This document shows, in pieces, positions 15,304 through 24,128 of a DNA stretch of 64,000 nt; positions within the stretch are counted from its first letter, which is position 1, and every line of letters starts with the position of its first letter. The DNA is from Sphingomonas sp. 32-62-10 (GTDB taxonomy: Bacteria > Pseudomonadota > Alphaproteobacteria > Sphingomonadales > Sphingomonadaceae). The position numbers were made by a program, and so were the translations under genes. Below the pieces are notes generated by a model, which ran no database searches, had not been told where the DNA came from, and saw nothing but the letters and a program-made list of their open reading frames with translations. The stretch lies in contig NCEE01000011.1 in assembly GCA_002280555.1 (NCBI GenBank), forward strand, positions 1 to 64,000, in the 5' to 3' direction.

Positions 15304-15920
15304 TGACGGTCAATCTCCCCACAATCATATCTGAGATCACCGAGATCGAAGACGTGATGCGCAATGATCGTCGGTCCTACAACCGGGACGAAGAAAAGCA
15401 GGTCCGGCTTCGTGAGCTATACGGCCAACGGGAAAGTGCGAAGGTGATCGCCGCCGATGCGGAAGCAACCGGCATGGAGATTCTCGCACCGCTCAGCATC
15501 GCCAAATTTCGGGAGCGCAATCCGGATGGTGATTATCCCACCTATACCGCTGCGCTTCGGGAAGCGGGCGATGTGATGCTTGGCGTGCCGGCGAATGAAC
15601 GAAAGTCATTTGCTGGTGCAATTGACCGGCTTCCCCTGCCCCTGTCGGGGGCGATGATATCGGTGCTGTTGGATCGCCGCCATTTCGTCGGTGAGCATTG
15701 CTCGCCGGATACGGTCGCATTTTTCAAGCGAAACGCCCCTGGCGGCGGGATCGTCCACGAATGGGGGCATATGGCGGGCCAGAAAATGGGTACCGCTAGG
15801 GCGAAGTTGTACGCCGTGGTCGACGCGATCGATGAACCCCTCGTGCCTGTATTCCTTCGCTGGTTGGAGAATCTGACAGATGGTCAGGCAACCGCCGTTT
15901 ACCGCAAATTGGCTGCCTAA
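15300..15920 (+). CDS. Island protein of unknown function with a HEWGH motif
   Basis: The 206-residue protein is unrecognised. Residues 150-160 read GIVHEWGHMAG, which fits the HExxH zinc-metalloprotease signature in its common V-HE-GH--G context; E154 would be the base and H153/H157 metal ligands. A third ligand is not obvious. The N-terminal 55 residues are highly charged and helical. I chose ATG 15300 because it overlaps the previous stop and sits at a natural coupling site; the upstream in-frame ATG 15270 is inside the previous gene. It is the last gene of the terS-like operon. Protease activity is uncertain. Confidence 0.55.
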   Translation: MMTVNLPTIISEITEIEDVMRNDRRSYNRDEEKQVRLRELYGQRESAKVIAADAEATGMEILAPLSIAKFRERNPDGDYPTYTAALREAGDVMLGVPANERKSFAGAIDRLPLPLSGAMISVLLDRRHFVGEHCSPDTVAFFKRNAPGGGIVHEWGHMAGQKMGTARAKLYAVVDAIDEPLVPVFLRWLENLTDGQATAVYRKLAA

Positions 15921-16010
15921 ACGACCGCTTTCGGCACGAGGGCTCGACGACACAAACTGGGTAGTTAGTTCTCATTCCGCTTTTGGCGTAATGGGTGGCC
16001 AAAGTTGTCG

Positions 16011-16727
16011 CTAATTGCTTGCTATGGCTTCGATCGAAAATCGCCCGTCGCCGAGAGGCATGACGTTTGTTTTCAGACCGGCATTTCGGCAAATCGCCGA
16101 AGCCGCTGCGATGTCCCAGATCATACAACCGTGCTCAACATACCCATCAAGGCGTCCCAAGGCCGCGCTGGCAAGAGAGAAGACCGCTGACCTGTATCGA
16201 ACAACCGAGTATCCTTGCGCTCTTAACTTGCTGGCCCGATCGTCTGTCCGTTCACCGCTTTCAAAACCATTCTCTCCCAGTGCGATCACCCGACCCCCAA
16301 GTGGGTTCGCGGGCCGAACAAAGGGAAGGCCGTTCACATGGAGCACCGCATTCTGCTCGGCTACGATGACCAAGTTAGACTCGGGGAGTGCGAGGACCCC
16401 AGCAACGGAAATGCCATTCTCGACCAGACCGACCGATATTCCCCACATGGGCAAACCTCGTAAGAAATTTGCCGTCCCGTCGATCGGATCGATAGCCCAC
16501 CCGGATGCGTCAGCGTCTAACGACCCGCCTTGCTCCTCTCCGATGATTGCTACATTGCCAAACCTTTCGGCGATGGCCTTACGGATGCTGGCTTCGATGG
16601 CTTCGTCAGCCTCCGACACAAACTGCCCCGCAGACTTCTCCCTCGTGACAAGCTCGTCGCGTCGAACAGCGTATGCCTGTGCGAGGGTAACCGCTGGCTT
16701 TATGAGTTCCGTGAGTTGTAGCTTCAC
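16011..16727 (-). CDS. Inositol-monophosphatase-family phosphatase (island cargo)
   Basis: The 238-residue protein shows the metal-binding motifs of the IMPase/CysQ/FBPase family: IIGEEQGGSLDAD near residues 60-72, WAIDPIDGTANFLRGLPMWG (DPIDGT, near 78-97), and a C-terminal GYVEHGCMIWDIAAASAI (WD, near 193-210). Such enzymes dephosphorylate inositol phosphate, histidinol phosphate or 3'-phosphoadenosine nucleotides using magnesium. At 238 residues it is slightly short. It is transcribed against the terS-like operon and looks like a cargo gene; a nucleotide-phosphatase role is an inference. Start ATG 16727. Confidence 0.83.
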   Translation of the reverse strand: MKLQLTELIKPAVTLAQAYAVRRDELVTREKSAGQFVSEADEAIEASIRKAIAERFGNVAIIGEEQGGSLDADASGWAIDPIDGTANFLRGLPMWGISVGLVENGISVAGVLALPESNLVIVAEQNAVLHVNGLPFVRPANPLGGRVIALGENGFESGERTDDRASKLRAQGYSVVRYRSAVFSLASAALGRLDGYVEHGCMIWDIAAASAICRNAGLKTNVMPLGDGRFSIEAIASN

Positions 16728-17114
16728 GCTCGCCCTCGCTTCGATCGTCCGATCAATGGCGGCTTACAGTTTGGGAAGCCAGTCATCCAGTCGTCCGCGC
16801 CTGGGCGTTTTCGGCCTGACCGGTTTAATCGCCCGATAGCTGCGGGTCGGCTTTCGGGCGATGCGGTGTCGCGGCGGTGATCCGAACGGCGAAGAATGGT
16901 GGTTTGCAGTCCGACAGCTTTCGGGAGCGAGGATTGCCGAAGCTGCCGTTCGCTGGATTAGTCAATGGTGGCAGCTAGTCGGCTGAATTTCGCTCGTCCG
17001 GCGGTCGGGTCGGATAGCCCGAAATCTGCCGTCGCGTTCGATCGATGTCGGCAACATATCTTTTGTGTTCCGAGTCAATCATCGTAACGTCTCTGAAAAA
17101 CGCGGGAGCTAACC
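16728..17114. other. 387-bp gene-free stretch in the island
   Basis: No credible gene here. The text is rich in short motifs of the kind CGAACGGC, GCTTTCGGG and GCCGTTCGCT, which look like degenerate intergenic repeat debris. Confidence 0.35.
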
Positions 17115-17687
17115 ATGAATCCGGATATTGCATCGATACACGATCGAATGGCGCAAGGTGGGAATTGGCGCAAATTCCGTGACGAGATTGCAGCGTTGCA
17201 TAACGAAGCGGCAACCGAAGAAGAATTCGTGATGCTGCTTGAAGCCCATTCAAACCTAGTGGCCGTGGGGCCGCACGCACACGACGCCGAAACGTGGGCG
17301 AAGTTGTTGCCGATCACGCGGGGCGAGTATCTCAATTTCTTGAACCAAGAGGCGCTGGAGGATGGCAACATCAATCCGGTGCTACTTGATCGGGTCACGA
17401 AGCGCGAAATCGCGGCGGGCCGGATGGCCCCCTACAATGAATTTGCGAGCTTCGCAGCGGCGGGCGCGGCGGTGCTAGGCGATAGCGCCGAGCTGACTGC
17501 CCACGCTTGCAGGAACGGCAACTACTTCTTTTATGGGATGGCTGTCGCTGGGATCGTGGCGTTCGTTCTCCCCTACGTGCACTTTTCGCCGCTTTGGTTG
17601 ATAGTGCTCGGACTCCTAATCGGTTGGTATTTGAACGATCGCGAGCGCAAGCGGATCAAAGCCGAAATCGCGGCGCGACGGGCATAG
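17115..17687 (+). CDS. Island membrane protein of unknown function (190 residues)
   Basis: I do not recognise this protein. The first 125 residues are soluble and helical, with charged segments (NWRKFRDEIAALHNEAATEE). Two close hydrophobic segments follow, YFFYGMAVAGIVAFVLPYVHF and LWLIVLGLLIGWYL (about residues 137-172), forming a hairpin, and a short basic tail (NDRERKRIKAEIAARRA). This suggests a cytoplasmic domain anchored by a C-terminal hairpin. It lies 9 bp before the next gene and is probably co-transcribed with it. Confidence 0.58.
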   Translation: MNPDIASIHDRMAQGGNWRKFRDEIAALHNEAATEEEFVMLLEAHSNLVAVGPHAHDAETWAKLLPITRGEYLNFLNQEALEDGNINPVLLDRVTKREIAAGRMAPYNEFASFAAAGAAVLGDSAELTAHACRNGNYFFYGMAVAGIVAFVLPYVHFSPLWLIVLGLLIGWYLNDRERKRIKAEIAARRA

Positions 17688-17696
17688 GAACGAAAC

Positions 17697-18353
17697 ATGT
17701 TCGGACGCACGAAGCCAAAGTTAAATGAAGAAAAACTGTTCGCGGGATGGCGAATGATGGACATTTGCTATCTTGCCGATAGCTTTTCAAATGAATATGC
17801 GCGTCTATCTTTCGAGATAAGCGGAATTCGTCATTCGACAAGGTTCAAGGGTGACGACTTTGCATCAGTCGTTCGCATATCGCGCTCCGAACATGAATTG
17901 TATAATAATCACGCATTGGCTTTTGACTATCGTCCCGCCAACGAAGACAGCCATTCGTTGGCAGTCCACGAACACGAACTTGTCGGCTTCACATCGTATC
18001 CGCGCGCTAGAATGCGCTGCCAAGTCTGCGTCGGAAATCTTGAGGAAATCAAAAACGGCAACTTAGGCTCGCTATCGGTAACGGGCGAAAAGATCGGGAC
18101 GGCAAGCGAGGCATACCAACCGATCATCACAGCGCATTTCAACGTTCAAACTGTTGAACAGGAAATCGACCTTCGTCGCACCATGCAAGCCGCGCTAGCG
18201 GGCCGTGGGAACGCATTTATCAACTTCATGCTCTATCCGATCGACAACGCGGACGAATGGGCAACGCGCATGATGACGGATGCTTGTTCGCCAGGCGTCA
18301 AAATCAAAGGTGCTTATGTAACGACGAACGTCGGGCGCGACCCGTTCGAATAA
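17697..18353 (+). CDS. Island protein of unknown function (218 residues)
   Basis: Unrecognised 218-residue soluble protein. It seems beta-rich in the first half (ARLSFEISGIRHSTRFKGDD) and has a later segment EQEIDLRRTMQAALAGRGNA that looks helical. No signal peptide, membrane span or catalytic motif is visible. It follows the preceding membrane-protein gene by 9 bp and codon use is less GC-biased than in core genes, in keeping with an acquired pair. Confidence 0.55.
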   Translation: MFGRTKPKLNEEKLFAGWRMMDICYLADSFSNEYARLSFEISGIRHSTRFKGDDFASVVRISRSEHELYNNHALAFDYRPANEDSHSLAVHEHELVGFTSYPRARMRCQVCVGNLEEIKNGNLGSLSVTGEKIGTASEAYQPIITAHFNVQTVEQEIDLRRTMQAALAGRGNAFINFMLYPIDNADEWATRMMTDACSPGVKIKGAYVTTNVGRDPFE

Positions 18354-18802
18354 GCGCAGTTTGTGCCGGGCACTTAGCGGCGAACATTCGGCGGATCGAT
18401 GTTCCCCCTAACTTAATCCCGTTTTGAACGGCCGCATTGCCGGCGATCGCAGCAAGTGTCAGTCCCCTTCCGGCCCAATTCTCGCCGATGAACGGTTGCT
18501 CTGCGAACGGCGGGTTTCAAGAGACTTAAAATTTCCGCTTTACGGCTGAGATTGGGGCGGTTGCCGACCGGCAGCGTTTATCCGGCTGTGGCCTAACGCT
18601 GCACGCCCGAAACACCGGCCCGCACATTGCCATCTGCCGGACAAATATGGCCGCTGAAGCTCAACGATATGGGCTCGATCTGACGAAGGAAAAGCGCGAC
18701 AAGCATATTCGGCGATATGCGGTATTTTTGGAAGCTCGGGCTGCAATTGTGCCGTAAAATGCGGAACAATTAGCTAGACCCGTTGATCGCAACAAAACTG
18801 AA
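18354..18802. other. 449-bp stretch with at most one tiny frame
   Basis: No clear gene. One 36-codon frame (18647-18757, plus strand) encodes a charged peptide, LDLTKEKRDKHIRRYAVFLE in its centre, and is open upstream to 18530, but it lacks a ribosome-binding site. Much of the rest resembles intergenic repeat debris. Confidence 0.3.
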
Positions 18803-19189
18803 TCAGCGAGCAGCTTTATAAATCGCCGCTTGAAACTCCATATCGGCAACGATTCCAAGCTGACGAACGATCCTGTTCCAGGCCGTCACGCAGGCGGTAC
18901 GTCGCTGATAATCTCCGATGCTCTCGCTATAGGCGTCGCCGTCTTGCATCGTAGCGGCTTTCCAGAACGCGTCGTAACAGTCCCGCTCGCCGCCGCTCTT
19001 AGCGTGCAACCCTGCCAGGATCGCTCGTAGCGCAATGCTGGGGCACGTGGTGGCGTCGGCGGATTGTTCAGCGACCCGATACAGCGCAGCGAGTGCGAGG
19101 AATGTGGCTCGGTCGATTCTCTGGGGCATGGAGAACAGAGAGCGAACAAAGCCCAACAATGCAATCGGGGTCATCGGCGCGGTGGGCAT
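18803..19189 (-). CDS. Small island protein of unknown function (128 residues)
   Basis: The 128-residue helical protein is not recognised. Its central part is ALAALYRVAEQSADATTCPS followed by IALRAILAGLH, and then YDAFWKAATMQD and RTACVTAWNRIVRQLGI. No transmembrane segment is convincing. It is the last gene before the right att site, transcribed towards the island interior. Possible alternative starts are ATG 19189 or internal methionines; I give the longest. Proteins of this kind near island ends are often element-specific. Confidence 0.5.
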   Translation of the reverse strand: MPTAPMTPIALLGFVRSLFSMPQRIDRATFLALAALYRVAEQSADATTCPSIALRAILAGLHAKSGGERDCYDAFWKAATMQDGDAYSESIGDYQRRTACVTAWNRIVRQLGIVADMEFQAAIYKAAR

Positions 19190-19291
19190 AGCGAAATAAA
19201 TATTGCGCGCAATTTTTGTTAGCCAGAAAGTTAGACCGGAGGAATGCCGCTACTCGCCTCGTCTAAATTAGCTCGCGATTTCAGGTGTTTA

Positions 19292-19367
<76 letters not shown>

Positions 19368-19469
19368 ATGCCGGGCGAGCAGCGTGCGCTGTGGTGGGCG
19401 CGCTCGCGATCGGAAGGGGGCGGTTAGCACCGGCTTTCGCCGAATGCAAACGCCATTATTGTGCGAAAT

Positions 19470-20588
19470 TCACCACCGCACGACTTGCCGGTTCTGGCGA
19501 TCGATTGACATCAGAATGCCAAGGCAAATCATGATCGTCATCTGCGCTGATCCACCCCAGCTGACGAGCGGCAGCGGAATGCCCACCACGGGGGCAAGGC
19601 CCATCACCATCAGGAGGTTGATGGCGACGTAGAAGAAAATCGTACTGGCAAGCCCCGCCGCCGCCAGTCGGGCGAAGCGGCTTTGCGCGCGCATTGCGAC
19701 GCTGATCCCCCAGTTGATCACCAGGAAGAACGCCAGAATGAGCAACAAGCCGCCGATCAGCCCCCATTCTTCGGCCATGGTTGCGAAGATGAAGTCGGTA
19801 TGGCCCTCGGGCAGGTAATCGAGGTGGCTTTGCGTGCCGTTCAGATAACCCTTGCCGAAGATTCCGCCCGATCCAATCGCGATTTTCGATTGGCTGATGT
19901 GATAGCCCGTACCCAGCGGATCGCTTTCGGGGTTGAGGAACACGAGGATCCGGTTGCGCTGATAATCGTGCAGCAGGAAATTGACGGCAAGCGGCACGGC
20001 CGCTGCGAGCCCAAGCGCGCCACCGATGAACAGGCGTAGCGGCACGCCCGCCAGGAACATCACCGTCACGCCGCCGCCGACGATCATGAGCGCGGTGCCG
20101 AGATCGGGTTGCAGCATCACGAGCAGCGCCGGCACCCCGATCAGCGCGGCGGCCGGCCAGATCGCCCCGAACCGCCGGGTTTCGTTGGGGGGAAGCAGAT
20201 CATAGAATTTGGCGACGGCAATCACGATGCACGGCTTCATCAGTTCCGACGGTTGAATGCGAATGCCGATGCCGACATCGAGCCAGCGCTGCCCGCCACC
20301 GCGCACCGCACCGATCAGTTCGACCAGCAACAGCATCACCACGAGCACGCCATAAGCGGGCAGGGCAATTGACCCCCATATATTCTCGCGCACGCGCGAC
20401 AGCAGCACCGCCATGGCGAGAAAAGCGAACAGCCGAATGCCTTGCGGCAACGCCCAGGGGCGAAGCGAACCGCCCGCTGCCGAATAGAGGATGATCAGCC
20501 CGAACGAGCCGATCGCCAGCACGAGCAGAATGATCCGCCAGGGAAGCTGGGCCAGCGGTTCGGGGACGAAATCATAGCGCGTGCTCAT
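19470..20588 (-). CDS. rodA: RodA, rod-shape SEDS peptidoglycan polymerase
   Basis: The 372-residue integral membrane protein of the SEDS family polymerises lipid II glycan strands for cell elongation with PBP2. It shows about ten hydrophobic segments, QPDLGTALMIVGGGVTVMFL in the middle, and the C-terminal signature MGLAPVVGIPLPLVSWGGSA. Its start overlaps the mrdA stop by 4 bp. It is the last gene of the mreB-mreC-mreD-mrdA-rodA operon and the nearest core gene to the tRNA-Lys island. Length is normal. Confidence 0.95.
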   Translation of the reverse strand: MSTRYDFVPEPLAQLPWRIILLVLAIGSFGLIILYSAAGGSLRPWALPQGIRLFAFLAMAVLLSRVRENIWGSIALPAYGVLVVMLLLVELIGAVRGGGQRWLDVGIGIRIQPSELMKPCIVIAVAKFYDLLPPNETRRFGAIWPAAALIGVPALLVMLQPDLGTALMIVGGGVTVMFLAGVPLRLFIGGALGLAAAVPLAVNFLLHDYQRNRILVFLNPESDPLGTGYHISQSKIAIGSGGIFGKGYLNGTQSHLDYLPEGHTDFIFATMAEEWGLIGGLLLILAFFLVINWGISVAMRAQSRFARLAAAGLASTIFFYVAINLLMVMGLAPVVGIPLPLVSWGGSAQMTIMICLGILMSIDRQNRQVVRW

Positions 20589-22678
20589 TCGTCAGGTGAC
20601 TCCGTCGATCCTTCACCGGCGACCCCGCCCTGGCTAGTGTTGCCGACGATTGCCGCCGTCGTGTTGCTGGCCGCAGCCGCAGCAGTGACGGCAGGTGCCT
20701 CGGTCGCGGCGGTGGCGTTGATTTCGGTTGCGGCTGCGGCAGCGGCGACAGCGGTTGGCTTGCCGGCGTTGGCGAGGCGGAATTGTTCGGCTGTGGCGGC
20801 CATTCGCGTCTTGATGTCACCGCCCCAGGTCGGTTCGACTTCGGCAAGCGAGGCCATCGCGCGATCACGATCGAACAGATAGGTCATGATATCCCGCCCG
20901 ATCAGCGGCGTATCAAGGTTGCGGACGGTGTGGCCGTTATGCTCCAGCACGATGCCGGCTGCATACCGCGGATTATCGGCAGGGGCGAAGCACACGAACA
21001 GGGCGTGATCGCGCAGCTTGAACGGGAGCTGGCCGTTGCCGAGCACGCCTGAAGCGCGCTCACCCCGTGTGATCCGGCGGACCTGTGCGGTACCCGTTTT
21101 CGCGGCGAGTGATACGCCGGGCACGAGCATTCGCGCAGCGCCACCGGTGCCGCCTTCGTTGACGACGCCAAACATCGCATCGCGCACATGCGCCAGATGG
21201 GCCGGGTCGATGTCGAGTGCCGGCGCGTTGCGCTCGACCTGGCTGGCCAGGATGCTCGGCTTCAACTGCCGTCCCGACGCAAGGCGCGATGCCATCACGG
21301 CCAGCTGCAGCGGATTGGCGAGGACATAGCCCTGGCCGATCGACGCGTTCAGCGAGTCGGCAACCGTCCAGTCTTCCTTGTACTTTGCCATTTTCCACGC
21401 CGGATCGGGCATGGTGCCATAACGTTGCGACGGAAAGGGGAGGTCGAACCGTTCGCCCAAGCCAACCAGCCGGGCGATGGGCGCGATCTTGTCATAACCA
21501 AGCCGCCGGACCATTTCGTAGAAATAGATGTCGCAGCTCTGCATCACGGCGGTTTTCATGTTGACTGCGCCGTGCCCGCCGCGCTTGTGGCAGTGGAAGA
21601 TGCCGTTGCCAACGCGCATTGCGCCCGAACAGCCGATCCGCTCCTCAGGATTCACACCTGCCGCCATTAGCGCCAATGCGTTCATCGGCTTGACGGTCGA
21701 CCCCGGCGGATAAAGTCCCTGCAGCACCTTGTTCATTAAGGGGACGTGATCGTCCTTTGACAGCATTTCCCATTCGAGATGGCTGATCCCGTCGGAAAAA
21801 CTGTTAGGATCATAGGCCGGCATCGAAACCATCGCGAGCATCTCGCCCGTTTTACAATCGATGACGACGGCGGAACCCGAATTGGTGCCCAACCGGCGCG
21901 CCGCATATTCCTGCAAGCCGATATCGATGGTCAGGCGCCCGGTCTGGCCGGGCTGGTCGGGGCGCGTCGCCAGTTCGCGCACCAGCTTGCCCCGCGCCGT
22001 TACTTCGATCCGTTTGGCGCCGGGCACGCCGCGCAATTCGCTTTCGAGCGACTTTTCGAGGCCATCCTTGCCCAGCTTGAAGCCAGGCGTCACCAGCAAG
22101 GGATCGCGCGTCTTGCGATATTGTTCGGCGGTGGCGGCGCCGACATAGCCCGTCAGATGGGCAACGGCCGCGCCGCCGGGATAATTGCGCGAGAAGCCCC
22201 GCGTGGGCGCGACGCCGGGCAATTCGGGCAACCGAACACCGATCGCCGCGAAACGCTCCCAATCCAGATTTTCAGCCACCTGTACCGGCTGGAAGCCCGC
22301 TGCACGCTTCAGGTCAATCTTGATGCGTTCGACATCCTCGGGCTTCAACCCCAGGATTTCCTGCAACAGCGCGAGCACGCGATCTTTGTCCTGCAGGCGA
22401 TCGGGGATAATGTCGACGCGGAAATCGGTGCGGTTATTGGCGATGGGCACACCGTGGCGGTCGACAATCCAGCCCCGGCGCGGCGGCATCAGCGTCATGT
22501 TGACGCGGTTGCTCTCCGCCATCATCTGATAATGTTCGTTCTCGGCGATCGACAGCCAACCCATGCGCGCGGCCAGCAACAGACCAACGCCGCCCTGAAG
22601 CCCCCCCAGCGCCACGGCGCGCCGCGAGAAACTGTAGGACTGGTTCGCTTCAGTGACGATGCGCGTCGGTCGGTTCAT
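20585..22678 (-). CDS. mrdA: Penicillin-binding protein 2 (elongasome transpeptidase)
   Basis: The 697-residue class B PBP has a short cytoplasmic tail, one span (about residues 22-42), a pedestal domain and a transpeptidase domain. The active-site serine is S327 in PPGSTVKP (S-x-x-K), and the KTG motif is in AAKTGTAQV. The last 70 residues are an Ala-rich low-complexity tail (AVAAAAAATEINATAATEA) beyond the usual end of the domain. PBP2 crosslinks lateral-wall peptidoglycan with RodA. It overlaps rodA and mreD by 4 bp at each end. Target of mecillinam-type beta-lactams. Confidence 0.95.
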   Translation of the reverse strand: MNRPTRIVTEANQSYSFSRRAVALGGLQGGVGLLLAARMGWLSIAENEHYQMMAESNRVNMTLMPPRRGWIVDRHGVPIANNRTDFRVDIIPDRLQDKDRVLALLQEILGLKPEDVERIKIDLKRAAGFQPVQVAENLDWERFAAIGVRLPELPGVAPTRGFSRNYPGGAAVAHLTGYVGAATAEQYRKTRDPLLVTPGFKLGKDGLEKSLESELRGVPGAKRIEVTARGKLVRELATRPDQPGQTGRLTIDIGLQEYAARRLGTNSGSAVVIDCKTGEMLAMVSMPAYDPNSFSDGISHLEWEMLSKDDHVPLMNKVLQGLYPPGSTVKPMNALALMAAGVNPEERIGCSGAMRVGNGIFHCHKRGGHGAVNMKTAVMQSCDIYFYEMVRRLGYDKIAPIARLVGLGERFDLPFPSQRYGTMPDPAWKMAKYKEDWTVADSLNASIGQGYVLANPLQLAVMASRLASGRQLKPSILASQVERNAPALDIDPAHLAHVRDAMFGVVNEGGTGGAARMLVPGVSLAAKTGTAQVRRITRGERASGVLGNGQLPFKLRDHALFVCFAPADNPRYAAGIVLEHNGHTVRNLDTPLIGRDIMTYLFDRDRAMASLAEVEPTWGGDIKTRMAATAEQFRLANAGKPTAVAAAAAATEINATAATEAPAVTAAAAASNTTAAIVGNTSQGGVAGEGSTESPDE

Positions 22679-23187
22679 GCAGGGATCCGTTTGCGGTCAA
22701 GCCAGGCGATCAGCCTGGTTATCACGGGAAACAACATGATCGAGACAATGGTCTGGAGCAACAGGACTGTATCGACATGCGCCCCGATCGGGGACGCTAT
22801 CAGTCGACCCAAAATCAGGCAGGTGGCGATCCCGCCTGCCGCCAAAAGCCAGTCCTGCCAGAAATCATGCCACACCAGCCGCTGATCGAGCAGATCGATG
22901 ACCAGGAAGCTGACCGTCCAGAGCAGCATCGCGCTGCCAAAGGGTTGGCCGCTGACCAGATCATCGAACAGGCCAAGCAACAGGGGTGACCAGACGGGCA
23001 GCGCCTCTGGTCGGGTCATCCGCCAGCCGAACAGCATGATCAGCCCGAACGGCGGCAGAATGGGAAAAGTGAAGATAACCGGCAGCAAGGTGAGCGAGGA
23101 TCCGGCCATGATCGATATCGCCGGCAACACCCAGCTGCGATCACCGATGGCTTTGGGATCGAACGGGCCGATAATCGGATCGCTCAC
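22675..23187 (-). CDS. mreD: MreD, rod-shape determining membrane protein
   Basis: The 170-residue protein with about five hydrophobic segments (SIMAGSSLTLLPVIFTFPIL, LIMLFGWRMTRPEALPVWSP, LLLGLFDDLVSGQPFGSAML) fits MreD, an inner-membrane elongasome component that works with MreC. It has ATGA overlaps with mreC upstream and mrdA downstream. MreD is poorly conserved, so the call leans on position and topology as well as sequence. Confidence 0.9.
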   Translation of the reverse strand: MSDPIIGPFDPKAIGDRSWVLPAISIMAGSSLTLLPVIFTFPILPPFGLIMLFGWRMTRPEALPVWSPLLLGLFDDLVSGQPFGSAMLLWTVSFLVIDLLDQRLVWHDFWQDWLLAAGGIATCLILGRLIASPIGAHVDTVLLLQTIVSIMLFPVITRLIAWLDRKRIPA

Positions 23188-24113
23188 GGTCGTTTTTCCT
23201 GCACCTTTGCCGGTGGCGTGATGGTCGGTTGTGGGGCCGACGCTTCGGGTGCCATGCCTTCGGTTCGTGGCATTGGCATGAAAGCGCGCTGGACGAGGGC
23301 AAAATCGAGCGTGTCCGGCTGCGCAAAGGATCGCGCCAGTGCCGTATCGGTCGAACGCCGGATGATGCGTGCGACGGGGATGTTCGGCGGATAAATGCCG
23401 CCTGTTCCTGAGGTAATCAGTACGTCGCCCGGCAGGAAGGTGGCATTGAGCAAGGCGACCGAGCGAACCTCAATCCAGCCATCGCCGCGCCCCATGGCGA
23501 TGGCAGGCAAGCCATCGCGCGTGCGGCGGACGGGGACGATGCTTTCGGGATCGCTCAGCAGCAATACGCGGGCGGTATTGGGTCCGGCCTCAAGGATGCG
23601 ACCGACCAGCCCTTCGGGGCCGCGCACCGGCTGCCCCGTTGCGACGCCTTGGCGGAAACCGGCGTTGAGCACGGCAAAGCGGCGGGTGCTCGATGCGGTC
23701 GAGCTGACGAGCCGCGCCGTGGTGACGGGATCGCTTGTTCGGTCACGGAGTTCGAGCAGCTTGCGCAACCGGCGATTATCATAGGAAAGCGCGCGCGCGC
23801 GCATCAGCAGCGCATTCGAGTCCTCGATCTGCTTGCGCAGCGCGGCGTTACGCTGTTGCAGCGCGAAATGATCACCGATTGCCCCCGGGATCGAGATGAA
23901 CCCGCGACCAATGACGCCAACGCCCGTCGAAATCGGGGTCGTCACCTCGGCGAGCGCCAGACGGAGCGCTGCAAAAGTCGACGGATCAAAAGTCGACAGC
24001 GCCAGCAACGCGGCGGCGACGAGCGACCCCGCCACCGCGAAGACATAGCCCAGGAAGAAGCCGTATTGCGCGCGCCGTGAAAATCCCGGGCGCCGATTGC
24101 GAGGCGACGCCAT
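23184..24113 (-). CDS. mreC: MreC, rod-shape determining protein
   Basis: The 309-residue protein has an N-terminal anchor (GFFLGYVFAVAGSLVAAALLALS, about residues 18-40), a coiled-coil (ALRKQIEDSNALLMRARALS) and the periplasmic MreC beta domain with VLNAGFRQGVATGQPVRGPE and FLPGDVLITSGTGGIYPPNI. MreC links cytoplasmic MreB filaments to PBP2. The C-terminal 40 residues are Pro/Ala-rich. It lies 15 bp after mreB and overlaps mreD by 4 bp. Confidence 0.95.
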   Translation of the reverse strand: MASPRNRRPGFSRRAQYGFFLGYVFAVAGSLVAAALLALSTFDPSTFAALRLALAEVTTPISTGVGVIGRGFISIPGAIGDHFALQQRNAALRKQIEDSNALLMRARALSYDNRRLRKLLELRDRTSDPVTTARLVSSTASSTRRFAVLNAGFRQGVATGQPVRGPEGLVGRILEAGPNTARVLLLSDPESIVPVRRTRDGLPAIAMGRGDGWIEVRSVALLNATFLPGDVLITSGTGGIYPPNIPVARIIRRSTDTALARSFAQPDTLDFALVQRAFMPMPRTEGMAPEASAPQPTITPPAKVQEKRP

Positions 24114-24128
24114 GTCCCTCTGCTTCGC

